DNA from: Rugamonas sp. A1-17
Lineage (GTDB): Bacteria > Pseudomonadota > Gammaproteobacteria > Burkholderiales > Burkholderiaceae_D
Direction: 5' to 3'
Assembly: GCA_025548565.1 (NCBI GenBank)
Contig: JAJLPB010000012.1
Coordinates: 1-64,000 of the forward strand
Length of the DNA stretch: 64,000 nucleotides
The position numbers and the translations under genes were made by a program. Under the pieces are notes generated by a model that had not been told where the DNA came from, did not search any database, and worked only from the letters and a program-made list of their open reading frames with translations. Positions 47,819-59,123 of the stretch are shown one piece after another. Within the stretch, counting starts at the first letter, position 1; each line of letters opens with the position of its first letter.

Positions 47819-50734
47819 CTATTTCCGCTTCGGTTGATTCGCAACGAATGGGCCCAGGCGAATGTTCTTCAAGACCGCCATGCCGCTTCCATCGAGCACG
47901 ACGCTTTTCGCATCGCCGCCATGGAACTTCAACTCAATAGGCTCATCTTTCAACGGATTGCCGTCTGCATCGAGGTACTCAATTTTCAGATCCTTTTTGA
48001 GATTGAGTTCGTTAACCTTATGGGCGATTTCTGTGGAAGGGACGCTGACCGGCCCAGTCAACTCCTTCATGCCCGCCTTGAACGTCATCGTCCCCGGGCC
48101 ATGAATCATGATGTTGCCGCCCTCCAGCTTGAGGTAGGCGCCCTGCGCGGTCAGCATCACGTGCTCCTTGGCGCCGACCGTCACGCTCTTGGCGACGCTG
48201 GCCACGGTGATCAGCTTGTCGGCGGTGACCTTGGTCGCGTCCGACTGGCTCTGCACGCTGACCTTGCCGCTGGCCGCGTGCAGCTTGATGCCGGTCTCCT
48301 GGTTGGGCTTGTCCGCGCTGCTGGCTTTGCCGTAGGTGAACAGGCTGATGCCGTCCTTGACCAGTTGGCTGCTGTTGCCCTGCGAAGCGAAATTGATGTC
48401 CTGCCCCGCGCCCAGGCTGGCCGTGGCGCCGGCGGCGAGCACGGCGCTGGCCGGCGTCACGGCCGCGATGCCGGCCGGGCTGGACAGCTGCAAATGCTGC
48501 TCGCTGTACGCGGTCACCTGGCCGTCGCCGCCCTGGTCGCCGCCGGCGCCGGCCGCGGTGGATTGCAGCACCTTGCCGCTGTTCTCCAGCTGCGCCAGCG
48601 CGGCCTGCTTGGCCGGCTCCAGCTCGTCCTTCAGCTTGGCGTTGTGCTTTTGCGCGGTCCCGGCCAGCGACAGCTGCAGCGCATGGCCCTGCTCGATCTG
48701 CGATTGCGCCTCGCGCGAGTCCAGCTGGCCGCCGTTGCCGCCGCTGCGCGCGTCGCTCGACAGCAGCAAGCCCTGGCCGGCGCGCAGCGCGGCGCTGTGC
48801 GCGGTCTTCAGCTCGGCGCCGAAGCCGGCCGTTTGCAGCCGCTGGTTGTCGGTCTGGTGCCGCAGATGGCCCAGGTTCAGCTCGTCCGTGCCCTCATGCG
48901 GCGACGCGTGCCGCTGCAGCGCCACGCGCGGCTCGCCCGGGTGGTCGTCGAACACCAGCTGGCTGTAGGCGCCGGCGCCGCCCTGGCTGGCGCTCATGGT
49001 TTGCGACTTGATGCCCGACAGCGCGGCCGGATGCGCGTGCGCGCCGCGCTCGCCCGGGAACCAGGCCGGGGCGTTGCCGGTGGCCGCGCCGGCGCCCTGG
49101 GCGACCTGGTTGTTCTGCGCGTCGCGCGCGCCGCCGCCGTTGTAGACGCTGCCGATCACCACCGGCCGGTCGATGTCGCCATCGATGAAGTCGATCAGCA
49201 CCTCGCTGCCCACGCGCGGCACCGCCACCGCGCCCCAGTTGGCGCCGGCCACCGGCGCCATCGCGGTGGCGATGCGCACCCAGGTGCCGGCCGTGTCGTC
49301 GGCCGGCGCGCCGCTGTGGCCGTCCGGCGCCGGATGCGCCAGGCGGCTGTGGCTCTGCTCACCCCGCTGCCAGTGGAACTGCACCTTGATGCGGTGGTCG
49401 CGGTCGGTGTGGATCACCGCGCCGGCCGGGCCGACCACGATCGCGGTCTGCTGGCCGCGCACGGTCGGCTTGGGATGCAGCACCAGGCCGTGGCCATCGG
49501 CGTCGCTGCTGCGGTAGGGCACCTTGCTGCGGATGGCGTCGATGCGGTTGCGGTACAGCGGCCGCTCGCCCTTGTCCGCGCCGACCGCGTGCAGGCTGCC
49601 GCCCTGTTCGCGCGCGATCGCCTCGGCCAGCGCGCTCACGCCCAGCGCCCGCGTGGCGGCCTGGCGGATATCGGCGCTGAGGTTGTTGTGCGCCAGGTGC
49701 AGCACGCGCGTGATGGCGAAGCTGCGCTCGGCGTCCGCGTCCAGCAGCGCCTGGCCCTCCAGCGTGAAGGTGGTGCCGGGGCTGAAGCTGCGCACGGTGC
49801 CGGCGCCGGTGAAGATTTCCCGGCCCGCCTCCAGCGCCTCGACCTGCCGTTCGGCGATGCGCTGGCCGTGCTCGCGCGTGGTGTAGGCATAGGCGCCCGG
49901 CGCGTCGCGGCTGGCCGGGGCGCCCGGGTCGGCGCCGACGCTGGCGGCCGCCACCGGCCGCGTGCCGTTGCCGCGGTAGTCCCAGCTGGCCAGCTCGACG
50001 CCGCCGGCGGTCCAGCGCAGCGCGCTGCGCCAGCGGTCGATCACGTCCTCCTTCATCACCGCGCCCGGCTGCGTGAAGCGCACCGTGGCCTGGGCGTTGG
50101 GCTGGAAGCTGCCGTTGTGGTCGGCGATCACCATGGTGTGGCCGCCCAGGCCGGGGCTGGCGGCGTCGCCGCTGTGCTCGAAGTAATAGAACAGGCCTTC
50201 CTCGCGCATCAGGCGCTCGGCGAAGGCCAGGTTCGATTCCTGGTACTGGCAGGTCAGCGAGCGCTTCGGGTAGAGCGCGCGGTCGGCGATGTCGTAGCGC
50301 CACTGCGGCACCAGCTTGCCCGGGTCCTGCCAGCCGCCGAACACGGCGTCGAGGATGTCGAACACGGTGCGGTCCTGGAACACCCGGCTGTCGCGCCCGG
50401 CCGCCAGGAAGGCGTACCACGGGCCGATGGTCAGCTCGTAGCGCGCCAGGCCACCGTCGGCGCCCAGCATGCGCAGCGCCGTCACATGGCCATGGAAGGG
50501 GCGCAGCTGGTCGCGGCTGGCGGCCGTCATCAGCTCCAGCAGCACCGGCTGGCCCAGCAGCGACTTCAGCGGGATCGCCGCGTCGCCCGACAAGGCGGTC
50601 ACCGTCAGCCGGTAGGGCTGGCTCAGCGCTTCCTCGCCGCGCAGGCACTCGGCCACCAGCGTCTCCGGCCCCAACGGCGTGGTCAGCCGCAGGACGCGGT
50701 TATCCTGGGTCAAACTGTCTAACAGCGCAAACAT
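47819..50734 (-). CDS. vgrG: Type VI secretion tip protein VgrG with C-terminal Ig/TTR-like tail
   Basis: A 971-residue spike protein. Residues 1 to about 510 form the gp27/gp5-like base (SLTCQYQESNLAFAERLMREEG and DRDHRIKVQFHWQRGE are hallmark stretches), followed by the OB region (GSEVLIDFIDGDIDRPVVIGSVYN) and a DUF2345 region. At the C-terminus (about 895-971) an extra domain, KKDLKIEYLDADGNPLKDEP, reads like a transthyretin/Ig-type adaptor that docks cargo. Base composition drops near 48.11 kb, so the tail is AT-richer and belongs with the downstream effector. No structural T6SS genes are in the window, so this is an orphan VgrG island. Confidence 0.96.
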   Translation of the reverse strand: MFALLDSLTQDNRVLRLTTPLGPETLVAECLRGEEALSQPYRLTVTALSGDAAIPLKSLLGQPVLLELMTAASRDQLRPFHGHVTALRMLGADGGLARYELTIGPWYAFLAAGRDSRVFQDRTVFDILDAVFGGWQDPGKLVPQWRYDIADRALYPKRSLTCQYQESNLAFAERLMREEGLFYYFEHSGDAASPGLGGHTMVIADHNGSFQPNAQATVRFTQPGAVMKEDVIDRWRSALRWTAGGVELASWDYRGNGTRPVAAASVGADPGAPASRDAPGAYAYTTREHGQRIAERQVEALEAGREIFTGAGTVRSFSPGTTFTLEGQALLDADAERSFAITRVLHLAHNNLSADIRQAATRALGVSALAEAIAREQGGSLHAVGADKGERPLYRNRIDAIRSKVPYRSSDADGHGLVLHPKPTVRGQQTAIVVGPAGAVIHTDRDHRIKVQFHWQRGEQSHSRLAHPAPDGHSGAPADDTAGTWVRIATAMAPVAGANWGAVAVPRVGSEVLIDFIDGDIDRPVVIGSVYNGGGARDAQNNQVAQGAGAATGNAPAWFPGERGAHAHPAALSGIKSQTMSASQGGAGAYSQLVFDDHPGEPRVALQRHASPHEGTDELNLGHLRHQTDNQRLQTAGFGAELKTAHSAALRAGQGLLLSSDARSGGNGGQLDSREAQSQIEQGHALQLSLAGTAQKHNAKLKDELEPAKQAALAQLENSGKVLQSTAAGAGGDQGGDGQVTAYSEQHLQLSSPAGIAAVTPASAVLAAGATASLGAGQDINFASQGNSSQLVKDGISLFTYGKASSADKPNQETGIKLHAASGKVSVQSQSDATKVTADKLITVASVAKSVTVGAKEHVMLTAQGAYLKLEGGNIMIHGPGTMTFKAGMKELTGPVSVPSTEIAHKVNELNLKKDLKIEYLDADGNPLKDEPIELKFHGGDAKSVVLDGSGMAVLKNIRLGPFVANQPKRK
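49473..49901. repeat. vgrG direct repeat, copy B (inside vgrG)
   Basis: The parental copy of the 429-bp segment repeated at 45129-45557. It encodes VgrG residues about 279-420. Confidence 0.85.
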
Positions 50735-50839
50735 GGTACGCAGCCCTTCAAATGTAACGACGGAAATTAGTAAATTACTATGGTTCGTCCGGCATTACAC
50801 CTGAGTTCGTTCAGATGGGCAAGAGTGATACGATTGAAA

Positions 50840-53659
50840 TCAGGCCGCCTGCTGGCGCAGCAGCTGGTCGAACTGCTCGGCCGGCATGGGGCGGGCGAAC
50901 AGGTAGCCCTGGCCGTAGTCGCAGCCGGCCGCGGCCAGCAGGTCGCGCTGTTCCGGCGTCTCCACCCCCTCGGCGATCACCCGCAGCCCCAGCTTGTGGG
51001 CCATGACGATGATCGCGTCCGACAGCGCCATGTCGCTGGAGTCGGGCGCCAGGTTGCGGGTGAAGGAGCGGTCGATCTTCAGGTAGTCGATGTCGAACTT
51101 CTTCAGGTAGGACAGCGACGAGTAGCCGGTGCCGAAGTCGTCCAGCGCCACCTGGATGCCGGCGTCGCGCAGCTGCAGCAGCTTGTTGCTGACCGTGGTG
51201 TTGGCGTCGAGCAGCAAGCCCTCGGTGATTTCCACCACCACCGACTGGCCCGGCAGGTCCAGCGCCTGCAGGTAGGCGAGCCAGGCGTCGTAGGCGCCGT
51301 CCTCGCGCTGGAACTCCAGCGGCGACTGGTTGACGCTGACCTGGAACTCCGGATGGTGCTCGTGGCGCCAGCGCTGCACCCAGCGCGCCGATTCGCGGAA
51401 CACCCACTCGCCGATGTCGACGATCAGGCCGCTGGCCTCGGCCAGCGGGATGAAGTCCATCGGACTGACCACGCCGCGCTGCGGATGGTTCCAGCGGATC
51501 AGCGCCTCGGCCTTGTGGATGCGCCCGCTCTTGAGGTGGACGATGGGCTGGAAGTACAGCTGGAACTGCTCGCCCTTCAGTGCGCCGCGCAGGTCGTTGG
51601 TCAGGCGCATGCGGTTGAGCGCGGCCACCTGCAGGGTCGGCGTGAAATAGCTGTAGCGGTTGCGCCCGGCGCCCTTGGCGGCGTACATGGCCTGGTCGGC
51701 GTGCTTGAGCAGGTCGTCGATGTCGAGCGCGTCGTCCGGGTACAGCGTGATGCCGATGCTGGCCGACACGAAGGCTTGCTCCTGCCCCAGCGGGAAGGGC
51801 TGGCGCAGGCTGTCGATGATGTGCTGGGCGATCTGCTCGACCCGCTCGGTGCCCTCCAGCTCGGACAGGATCACCGTGAACTCGTCGCCGCCCAGGCGCG
51901 CCACCGTGTCCGACTTGCGCACGCAGGCGCTGATGCGGCGCGCCGCGTCCACCAGCAGGATGTCGCCCTGATGGTGGCCCAGCGTGTCGTTGACCTCCTT
52001 GAAGTGGTCGAGGTCGATGAACAGGATGGCGATGTGCGAACGGTCGCGCTGGCTCTTGAGCATGTCGTGCGCCAGCCGGTCGTGGAACATGCGGCGGTTG
52101 GGCAGCTGGGTCAGCGGGTCGAAGTTGGCCTGCTGCCAGATCAGCGCCTCGCTCTGCTTCTTGTCGGTGACGTCCTCGATCATGCACAGGTGGTGCGGGT
52201 GGCTGCCCTTCTCGGTCTCGATGGCGGTGACCGACACCTCGATCCACACCAGCTCGCCGTCCGGACGGAACAGGCGGTTGGTGACCTTGAAGTTGCCGAC
52301 CTCGTGCGCCAGCAGGCGCCCCATCTGCACCTTGATCTGGGCCACGTCCTCCGGGTGGCCGGCCTCCAGCCAGCGCATCGCGCCCAGCTCGGCCTGCGAG
52401 CGGCCGACGATCTCCTGGAAGCGCGGGTTGATGTCGCGGTATTCGTAGGTGATCGAATCGACCAGCGCGATGCCCAGCGGCGAGGCCTCGAACATGGTGC
52501 GGAAGCGCTGCTCGCCGGTGCGGATGGCGGCGTTGGCGCGGCGCCGCTCGCGCGCCAGCAGGCTGAAGTGGATGGCCGCGCCCACCACCAGCAGCAGCGC
52601 GGCCGCGCCCAGCACGCGGTACAGCCACAGCAGGCTGGCGCCGCCGCCGTCCTGGCGGTACATGAAGCCGTCGAAGTTGGCGTTCTTGGGCACCATGCCC
52701 AGGCCGGCGTAGACGTCGGCGATGTGGCGCCAGCGCTCCGGGTTCTGGTAGCCGATCTCGACAAGCACCGGCTGCACCAGCGGCACCATCTGGCGCGCCT
52801 CGTACAGCAGGTGGGCGCGGTCGCTGCGCTGCGAATATTTGCTCAGGATGAGGTCGGCCATCTCCTCCTGGTGGCTCATCGCCCACTGCCAGCCGCGCAT
52901 GCTGGCGGCGCGGAAGGCGCGCACCCGGGCCGGATGGTTGGCGATCTCGCGCTCGCTGGTGAACAGGTTGTCGCCGTAGAAATCGATGCCGACCGCGCGC
53001 GGGCTGTAGATATCGTAGGGGAAGCCGAGGCGGTCGAAGGTGTCCGGCTCGTTGGTGGTGTAGACCGCGATGGCGTCCACCCTGCCGTTGATCAGGTCGG
53101 CCGTGTTGTAGGTCGGCTCGACCCGCTGGAAGCTGGTGGGCGGGATGCCTTCCTTGACCAGGTAGGCCAGCAGCTCGTCCGCGCTGCCCAGCTCGTCGGT
53201 CAGCGAGCCGATCATGGCGCGCTTGCCGATGATGCGGCGGATGTCCGGCTCGGCGCTGGTCTGGCGCATCGCCAGCGCGTACGGCGAGTGCTGGAACACC
53301 ACGCCCAGCACCACCACCGGCTTGCCGGCCAGGCGCGCGAGCATCAGGCTGCTGGCGCCCACGCCGTACTCGGCCTTGCCGGACACGACGTCGCGCTCCG
53401 GCTCGTTGCCGTCCGACCCCTCGAGGATGGTCACGTCCAGCCCGGCCTCGCGGTAATAGCCCTGCTCCAGCGCGGCGTAGTAGCCGGCGAACTGGAACTG
53501 GTGGCTGTGCTTGAGTTGCAGCGTGACCTTGTCCTGCGCCGCGGCTGGCGCCAGCCACAACGCCGGCACCAGCACCAGCAGTGTCAGGCCGCCAAGGCAC
53601 CGCCGGCGCGCGGCGCGGAGAGACAGGGAGAAAGCGGGGACGGCATCGGGTAAAGACAC
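50840..53659 (-). CDS. Periplasmic NMT1-type sensor with PAS, GGDEF and EAL domains
   Basis: A 939-residue membrane c-di-GMP enzyme. The GTG start at 53659 follows AGGAA and leads into a signal sequence (RCLGGLTLLVLVPALWLAPA). The periplasmic part (about 45-340) is an NMT1/THI5-like binding-protein domain. A membrane helix follows (LYRVLGAAALLLVVGAAIHF), then a PAS domain, a GGDEF domain with intact LGGDEF and an upstream RKSD I-site, and an EAL domain with EALIRW and DDFGTGYSS. Both synthesis and breakdown motifs look intact. The ligand may be a pyrimidine-like or other small solute, unproven. Confidence 0.94.
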   Translation of the reverse strand: MSLPDAVPAFSLSLRAARRRCLGGLTLLVLVPALWLAPAAAQDKVTLQLKHSHQFQFAGYYAALEQGYYREAGLDVTILEGSDGNEPERDVVSGKAEYGVGASSLMLARLAGKPVVVLGVVFQHSPYALAMRQTSAEPDIRRIIGKRAMIGSLTDELGSADELLAYLVKEGIPPTSFQRVEPTYNTADLINGRVDAIAVYTTNEPDTFDRLGFPYDIYSPRAVGIDFYGDNLFTSEREIANHPARVRAFRAASMRGWQWAMSHQEEMADLILSKYSQRSDRAHLLYEARQMVPLVQPVLVEIGYQNPERWRHIADVYAGLGMVPKNANFDGFMYRQDGGGASLLWLYRVLGAAALLLVVGAAIHFSLLARERRRANAAIRTGEQRFRTMFEASPLGIALVDSITYEYRDINPRFQEIVGRSQAELGAMRWLEAGHPEDVAQIKVQMGRLLAHEVGNFKVTNRLFRPDGELVWIEVSVTAIETEKGSHPHHLCMIEDVTDKKQSEALIWQQANFDPLTQLPNRRMFHDRLAHDMLKSQRDRSHIAILFIDLDHFKEVNDTLGHHQGDILLVDAARRISACVRKSDTVARLGGDEFTVILSELEGTERVEQIAQHIIDSLRQPFPLGQEQAFVSASIGITLYPDDALDIDDLLKHADQAMYAAKGAGRNRYSYFTPTLQVAALNRMRLTNDLRGALKGEQFQLYFQPIVHLKSGRIHKAEALIRWNHPQRGVVSPMDFIPLAEASGLIVDIGEWVFRESARWVQRWRHEHHPEFQVSVNQSPLEFQREDGAYDAWLAYLQALDLPGQSVVVEITEGLLLDANTTVSNKLLQLRDAGIQVALDDFGTGYSSLSYLKKFDIDYLKIDRSFTRNLAPDSSDMALSDAIIVMAHKLGLRVIAEGVETPEQRDLLAAAGCDYGQGYLFARPMPAEQFDQLLRQQAA

Positions 53660-53751
53660 TAGGGTTCCTGGGGCAAGCGGACTAGGTGAAATTGTAGCCG
53701 CTTCGGCGTCCGATATCGTCGCTTTCTGGCCATACCCAGGCATAAAACACA

Positions 53752-53782
53752 ACGGACGGCCGGGCTCGCGCCCGCCGTCCGT
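53752..53782 (-). terminator. Hairpin after the RCC1-repeat gene
   Basis: Stem ACGGACGG / CCGTCCGT with a GC-rich loop, 20 bp after the stop, followed on the minus strand by TGTGTTTTATG. A moderate intrinsic terminator. Confidence 0.65.
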
Positions 53783-53801
53783 CGAAACCCCGTAGTACTA
53801 C

Positions 53802-55229
53802 TTAGTTCGGCACGTTGACCGGGATCGGCGCGTAGGCCGCGGTCTGGCCGTTGCCCAGCTGGCCTTCCTGGTTGCGGCCCCAGCCCCACAGCGTGTCGTC
53901 GGCCTTCAGCGCGAAGCTGTGGGCCTTGCCGGCCGCGACGAATTTCCAGTTGTTGGCGGTGCCCACCTGCTGTGGCGTGGTGACGTCGGTGCCGCCCGTG
54001 CCCAGCTGGCCCTCGGTGTTGGCGCCCCAGCTCCACAACGTGCCGTCGTTGCGCACGCCGATGGTGTGCTGGGTGCCGGCCGCGATCTGCGACCAGTTGG
54101 CGTCGGTGCCGATCTGCACCGGCGCGGTCAGGTCGACCGAGCCGTTGTTGCCCAGCTGGCCGTAGGTGTTCTGGCCCCACGCGTACAAGGTGCCCGAGGT
54201 GGTGATGCCGGTGGTGTGGAAGGCGCCCACCGACAGCGAAGTCCATTTCAGCGTGCCGATCTTGACCGGCGCCGGCACGTCGACCTTGAGCAGGTTGCCA
54301 ACCTGGCCGTAGGTGTTGCCGCCCCAGCCGTACAGGTCGTTGCCGGTCTGGATCCCCATGGTGTGGGTCTCGCCGGCCGAGATCGCCAGCCACACCGCCG
54401 TGCCGATCTTGGTCGGCGTGGCGCGGTTGTTGGTGTCGCCGAGGCCCAGCTGGCCGCGGTCGTTGCGGCCCCAGCCGTACAGCAGGCCGCTGGTCTTGAT
54501 CGCCAGCGCGTGCGCCTTGCCGGCCGCCACCAGGTTCCAGTCCTTGTCCTTGCCGACCTGGACCGGCGCGGTGCGGTTGATCTGGGTGGTGTCGCCCAGC
54601 TGGCCGTCCTGGTTGTAGCCCCAGGCCCACAGGGTGCCGTCGCTGCGGATGGCCACGGCGAACTGGTCGCCGACCGCCACCTGTTTCCAGCTGGTGCCGC
54701 CGCCCGACACCAGCACCGGCGCGCTGCGGTTGATGGTGGTGCTGTCGCCCAGCTGGCCCTTGATGTTCTCGCCCCAGCTGTACAGATTGCCGTCGGCCTT
54801 GCGGGCGATGGTCTGGTTGCCGCCGGCCGCCACGCCGCCGGCCACCTGGCCGCTCCACGGCGCGGTGACGGTGATGGCCAGCTTGCCGGTCACGCCGTCC
54901 TGGGTGGCGGTCAGCGTGTCGGTGCCGACCAGCTTGCCGGTCAGGTTGCCGGCGGTGGAAATCTGCAGCACCGTGGAATTCGATGGCCCCCACACCAGGC
55001 CGCCGGTCGAGGACAGCGCCTTGCTGCTGCCGTCCGAGTAGCGGCCGGTGGCGGTCATCTGCTTGGCGGCGGCGCCGATCGCGATGGTGGTGGCGTTGTC
55101 GCTGCTGCCGATGGTGATGCTCTGCAGCGTCGGCGTGCCGTTGGACGAGCCGCCGCCACCGCCGCCGCAGGCGGCCAGGATGGCCAGCACGGGTACCAGC
55201 AGCAGGGTCGAGAATTTAAATTTTTTCAT
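53802..55229 (-). CDS. RCC1-repeat lipoprotein with Ig-like domain
   Basis: A 475-residue protein. The start at 55229 (after GGAAG) gives a lipoprotein signal with lipobox LAAC followed by a run of Gly (CGGGGGG), so it is probably anchored in a membrane. A bacterial Ig-like domain (about 35-130) precedes seven RCC1 propeller repeats, each with a W-G-x-N-x-x-G-Q-[LV]-G core such as SWGENIKGQLGD, forming one beta-propeller. The role of bacterial RCC1 propellers is generally protein or ligand binding; the partner is unknown. Confidence 0.92.
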   Translation of the reverse strand: MKKFKFSTLLLVPVLAILAACGGGGGGSSNGTPTLQSITIGSSDNATTIAIGAAAKQMTATGRYSDGSSKALSSTGGLVWGPSNSTVLQISTAGNLTGKLVGTDTLTATQDGVTGKLAITVTAPWSGQVAGGVAAGGNQTIARKADGNLYSWGENIKGQLGDSTTINRSAPVLVSGGGTSWKQVAVGDQFAVAIRSDGTLWAWGYNQDGQLGDTTQINRTAPVQVGKDKDWNLVAAGKAHALAIKTSGLLYGWGRNDRGQLGLGDTNNRATPTKIGTAVWLAISAGETHTMGIQTGNDLYGWGGNTYGQVGNLLKVDVPAPVKIGTLKWTSLSVGAFHTTGITTSGTLYAWGQNTYGQLGNNGSVDLTAPVQIGTDANWSQIAAGTQHTIGVRNDGTLWSWGANTEGQLGTGGTDVTTPQQVGTANNWKFVAAGKAHSFALKADDTLWGWGRNQEGQLGNGQTAAYAPIPVNVPN

Positions 55230-55400
55230 GATCTTCCAGTTCACAGAATGAGGTCTGCGTGCGGGGCCAACCGGACCGGTGGCCAGCTTGCTTGCAAGTG
55301 TAGCCGCAAGCGGCCCCCACGCATCGTCGGAGCAAGCCTGAATTATCCACGCAATTGCACCGATCGGGGAATTTAACAACATTTCTTTGAGGGAATAGGC

Positions 55401-55428
55401 AAAAAAAGCAGCGCCCGGGGGACGCTGC
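55401..55428 (-). terminator. Intrinsic terminator of the YgiQ gene
   Basis: Stem GCAGCG / CGCTGC (55408-55413 and 55423-55428) and, on the minus strand, a run of seven T. It lies just after the YgiQ stop at 55452. The remaining gap 55230-55400 shows no gene. Confidence 0.85.
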
Positions 55429-55451
55429 TGGCCGGGCCGGCGATGCGCGGC

Positions 55452-57824
<2,373 letters not shown>

Positions 57825-57914
57825 TGTACCGGAAATGCCCCCGGTCCGCTTGTGCCCGAAAGAAAAATTCTTTTACTATTCAATCACTTGAGTGAAAATG
57901 ATGACGGATTCACA

Positions 57915-57942
57915 TTGCTATAGTCCGCAACTTTGCTATAAC
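57915..57942 (+). promoter_or_regulatory. Candidate promoter of the 169-aa membrane protein gene
   Basis: TTGCTA (57915-57920) and TATAAC (57937-57942) with a 16-bp spacer, 30 bp before the start codon. The palindrome TCACTTGAGTGA lies about 25 bp further upstream (57885-57896). Confidence 0.5.
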
Positions 57943-57971
57943 GGTTAGATACTTATCGCTGGGAGACCATT

Positions 57972-58481
57972 ATGCGACGCAGACTATATTTCATGCTGCC
58001 CGACGTGCCGAGCGCCCGCGCCATGCTGGATGAATTGCTGCTGGCCCGCATCGAGATCGGCCACATGCGCTTCATGGCCAGGGATGCGCTGCCCTCGGAC
58101 ATGCCGGACGTGAACTTCATGCAGAAAACCGACCTGGTGCACGGCGCCCAGCTGGGCGTGGTGATCGGCGCCATCGTCGGCCTGGGCGCCGGCGTGTTCC
58201 TGACGCTGTTCCCGGTGGACGGCATGACCTTGCGCACCGCCGCCATCCTGCTGGTGGCGCTGGGCGGGGCGATTTTCGGCGGCTGGGCCTCGGGCATGAA
58301 CGCGGCGGCCGTGCCGAATTCGCGCCTCAAACCATTCGCCTCGCGCATCGAGCAGGGGCAGGTGCTATTGATCGTCGACGTGCCGGTGGGGCGGGTCGAA
58401 GAAATCGAAGAGATGATCGCCAAGCGTCATCCCGAAATCAGCTTTGGCGGTATGGAACCGCCGATGCTGGCGTTTCCGTAA
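57972..58481 (+). CDS. DUF1269-like membrane protein
   Basis: A 169-residue protein: a ferredoxin-like N-terminal domain (RRLYFMLPDVPSARAMLDEL), a glycine-rich double membrane segment at about 60-112 (GVVIGAIVGLGAGVFLTLFP and AAILLVALGGAIFGGWASGM), and a C-terminal domain resembling the first (GQVLLIVDVPVGRVEEIEEM). This layout is seen in DUF1269 and related stress-associated membrane proteins. Function unknown. It is transcribed alone, with a terminator not obvious. Confidence 0.8.
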   Translation: MRRRLYFMLPDVPSARAMLDELLLARIEIGHMRFMARDALPSDMPDVNFMQKTDLVHGAQLGVVIGAIVGLGAGVFLTLFPVDGMTLRTAAILLVALGGAIFGGWASGMNAAAVPNSRLKPFASRIEQGQVLLIVDVPVGRVEEIEEMIAKRHPEISFGGMEPPMLAFP

Positions 58482-58540
58482 CGCCGGCCGCCCGGGGACT
58501 TAGGTTCCCCGGGTTCTCCCCGTCTGCTTCACCGTCTGCT

Positions 58541-58819
58541 TCAGATTCCCATGCTCGACAGGATGTTGCCCAGCTCACGCAGGGCCGGTTCCAGTTGCGG
58601 ATGCCGCACGGCGAACTTGGCCGAGATTTCCTGCGTGCGTTCGGCCAGGCCATAAGTCGTGCTCTCGTCCGGCTCGGCCTCGGCGGCGCGGCGTTCCAGC
58701 AGCAGCTTGATGTCGCCGTCCAGCTGCGTCAGCAGCTGCTTCAACTCATCGTCGATCGGGCCGGCGCTGGCCAGGTGGTTGCGCAGGGTACTCAGTGTAT
58801 CCTTCAGATTGCTGTCCAT
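58541..58819 (-). CDS. DUF4404 family protein
   Basis: A 92-residue acidic, helical cytoplasmic protein of the DUF4404 type (MDSNLKDTLSTLRNHL and a C-terminal HPQLEPALRELGNILSSMGI). AGGG precedes the ATG at 58819; an alternative start lies two codons upstream. It begins 9 bp after the VF530 gene stop, in the same operon. Function unknown. Confidence 0.85.
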   Translation of the reverse strand: MDSNLKDTLSTLRNHLASAGPIDDELKQLLTQLDGDIKLLLERRAAEAEPDESTTYGLAERTQEISAKFAVRHPQLEPALRELGNILSSMGI

Positions 58820-58827
58820 ATACATCC

Positions 58828-59037
58828 CTAGTCGGTAAATTTCGTGGCGACGTAAAGTTCTTCGACTTTGGCGCGCGCCCACGGGGTCTTGCGCAAGAAT
58901 TTCAGGCTGGACTTGATGCTCGGATCGCTGGTGAAGCAATTGATGTCGATCCGCCGGCTCAGCTGTTCCCAGCCGTAATGCGCGTGCAAACGGGTCACGA
59001 TGGCTTCCAGCGTCACGCCGTGCAGTTCGTTACTCAT
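58828..59037 (-). CDS. VF530 (DUF2132) DNA-binding-like small protein
   Basis: A 69-residue protein of the VF530/DUF2132 family, with the hallmark GWEQLSRRIDINCFTSDPSI and KFLRKTPWARAKVEELY. The family has a small helical fold with a proposed DNA-binding role. First gene of an operon with DUF4404. Confidence 0.93.
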   Translation of the reverse strand: MSNELHGVTLEAIVTRLHAHYGWEQLSRRIDINCFTSDPSIKSSLKFLRKTPWARAKVEELYVATKFTD

Positions 59038-59123
59038 GGTTCTATCTTACTCATAAAATGAAAGGGCCGGACGCGATTCTTACACAAATCGCGTCCGGCC
59101 CTGCTTCCTTGTCCGGCTTGAAC

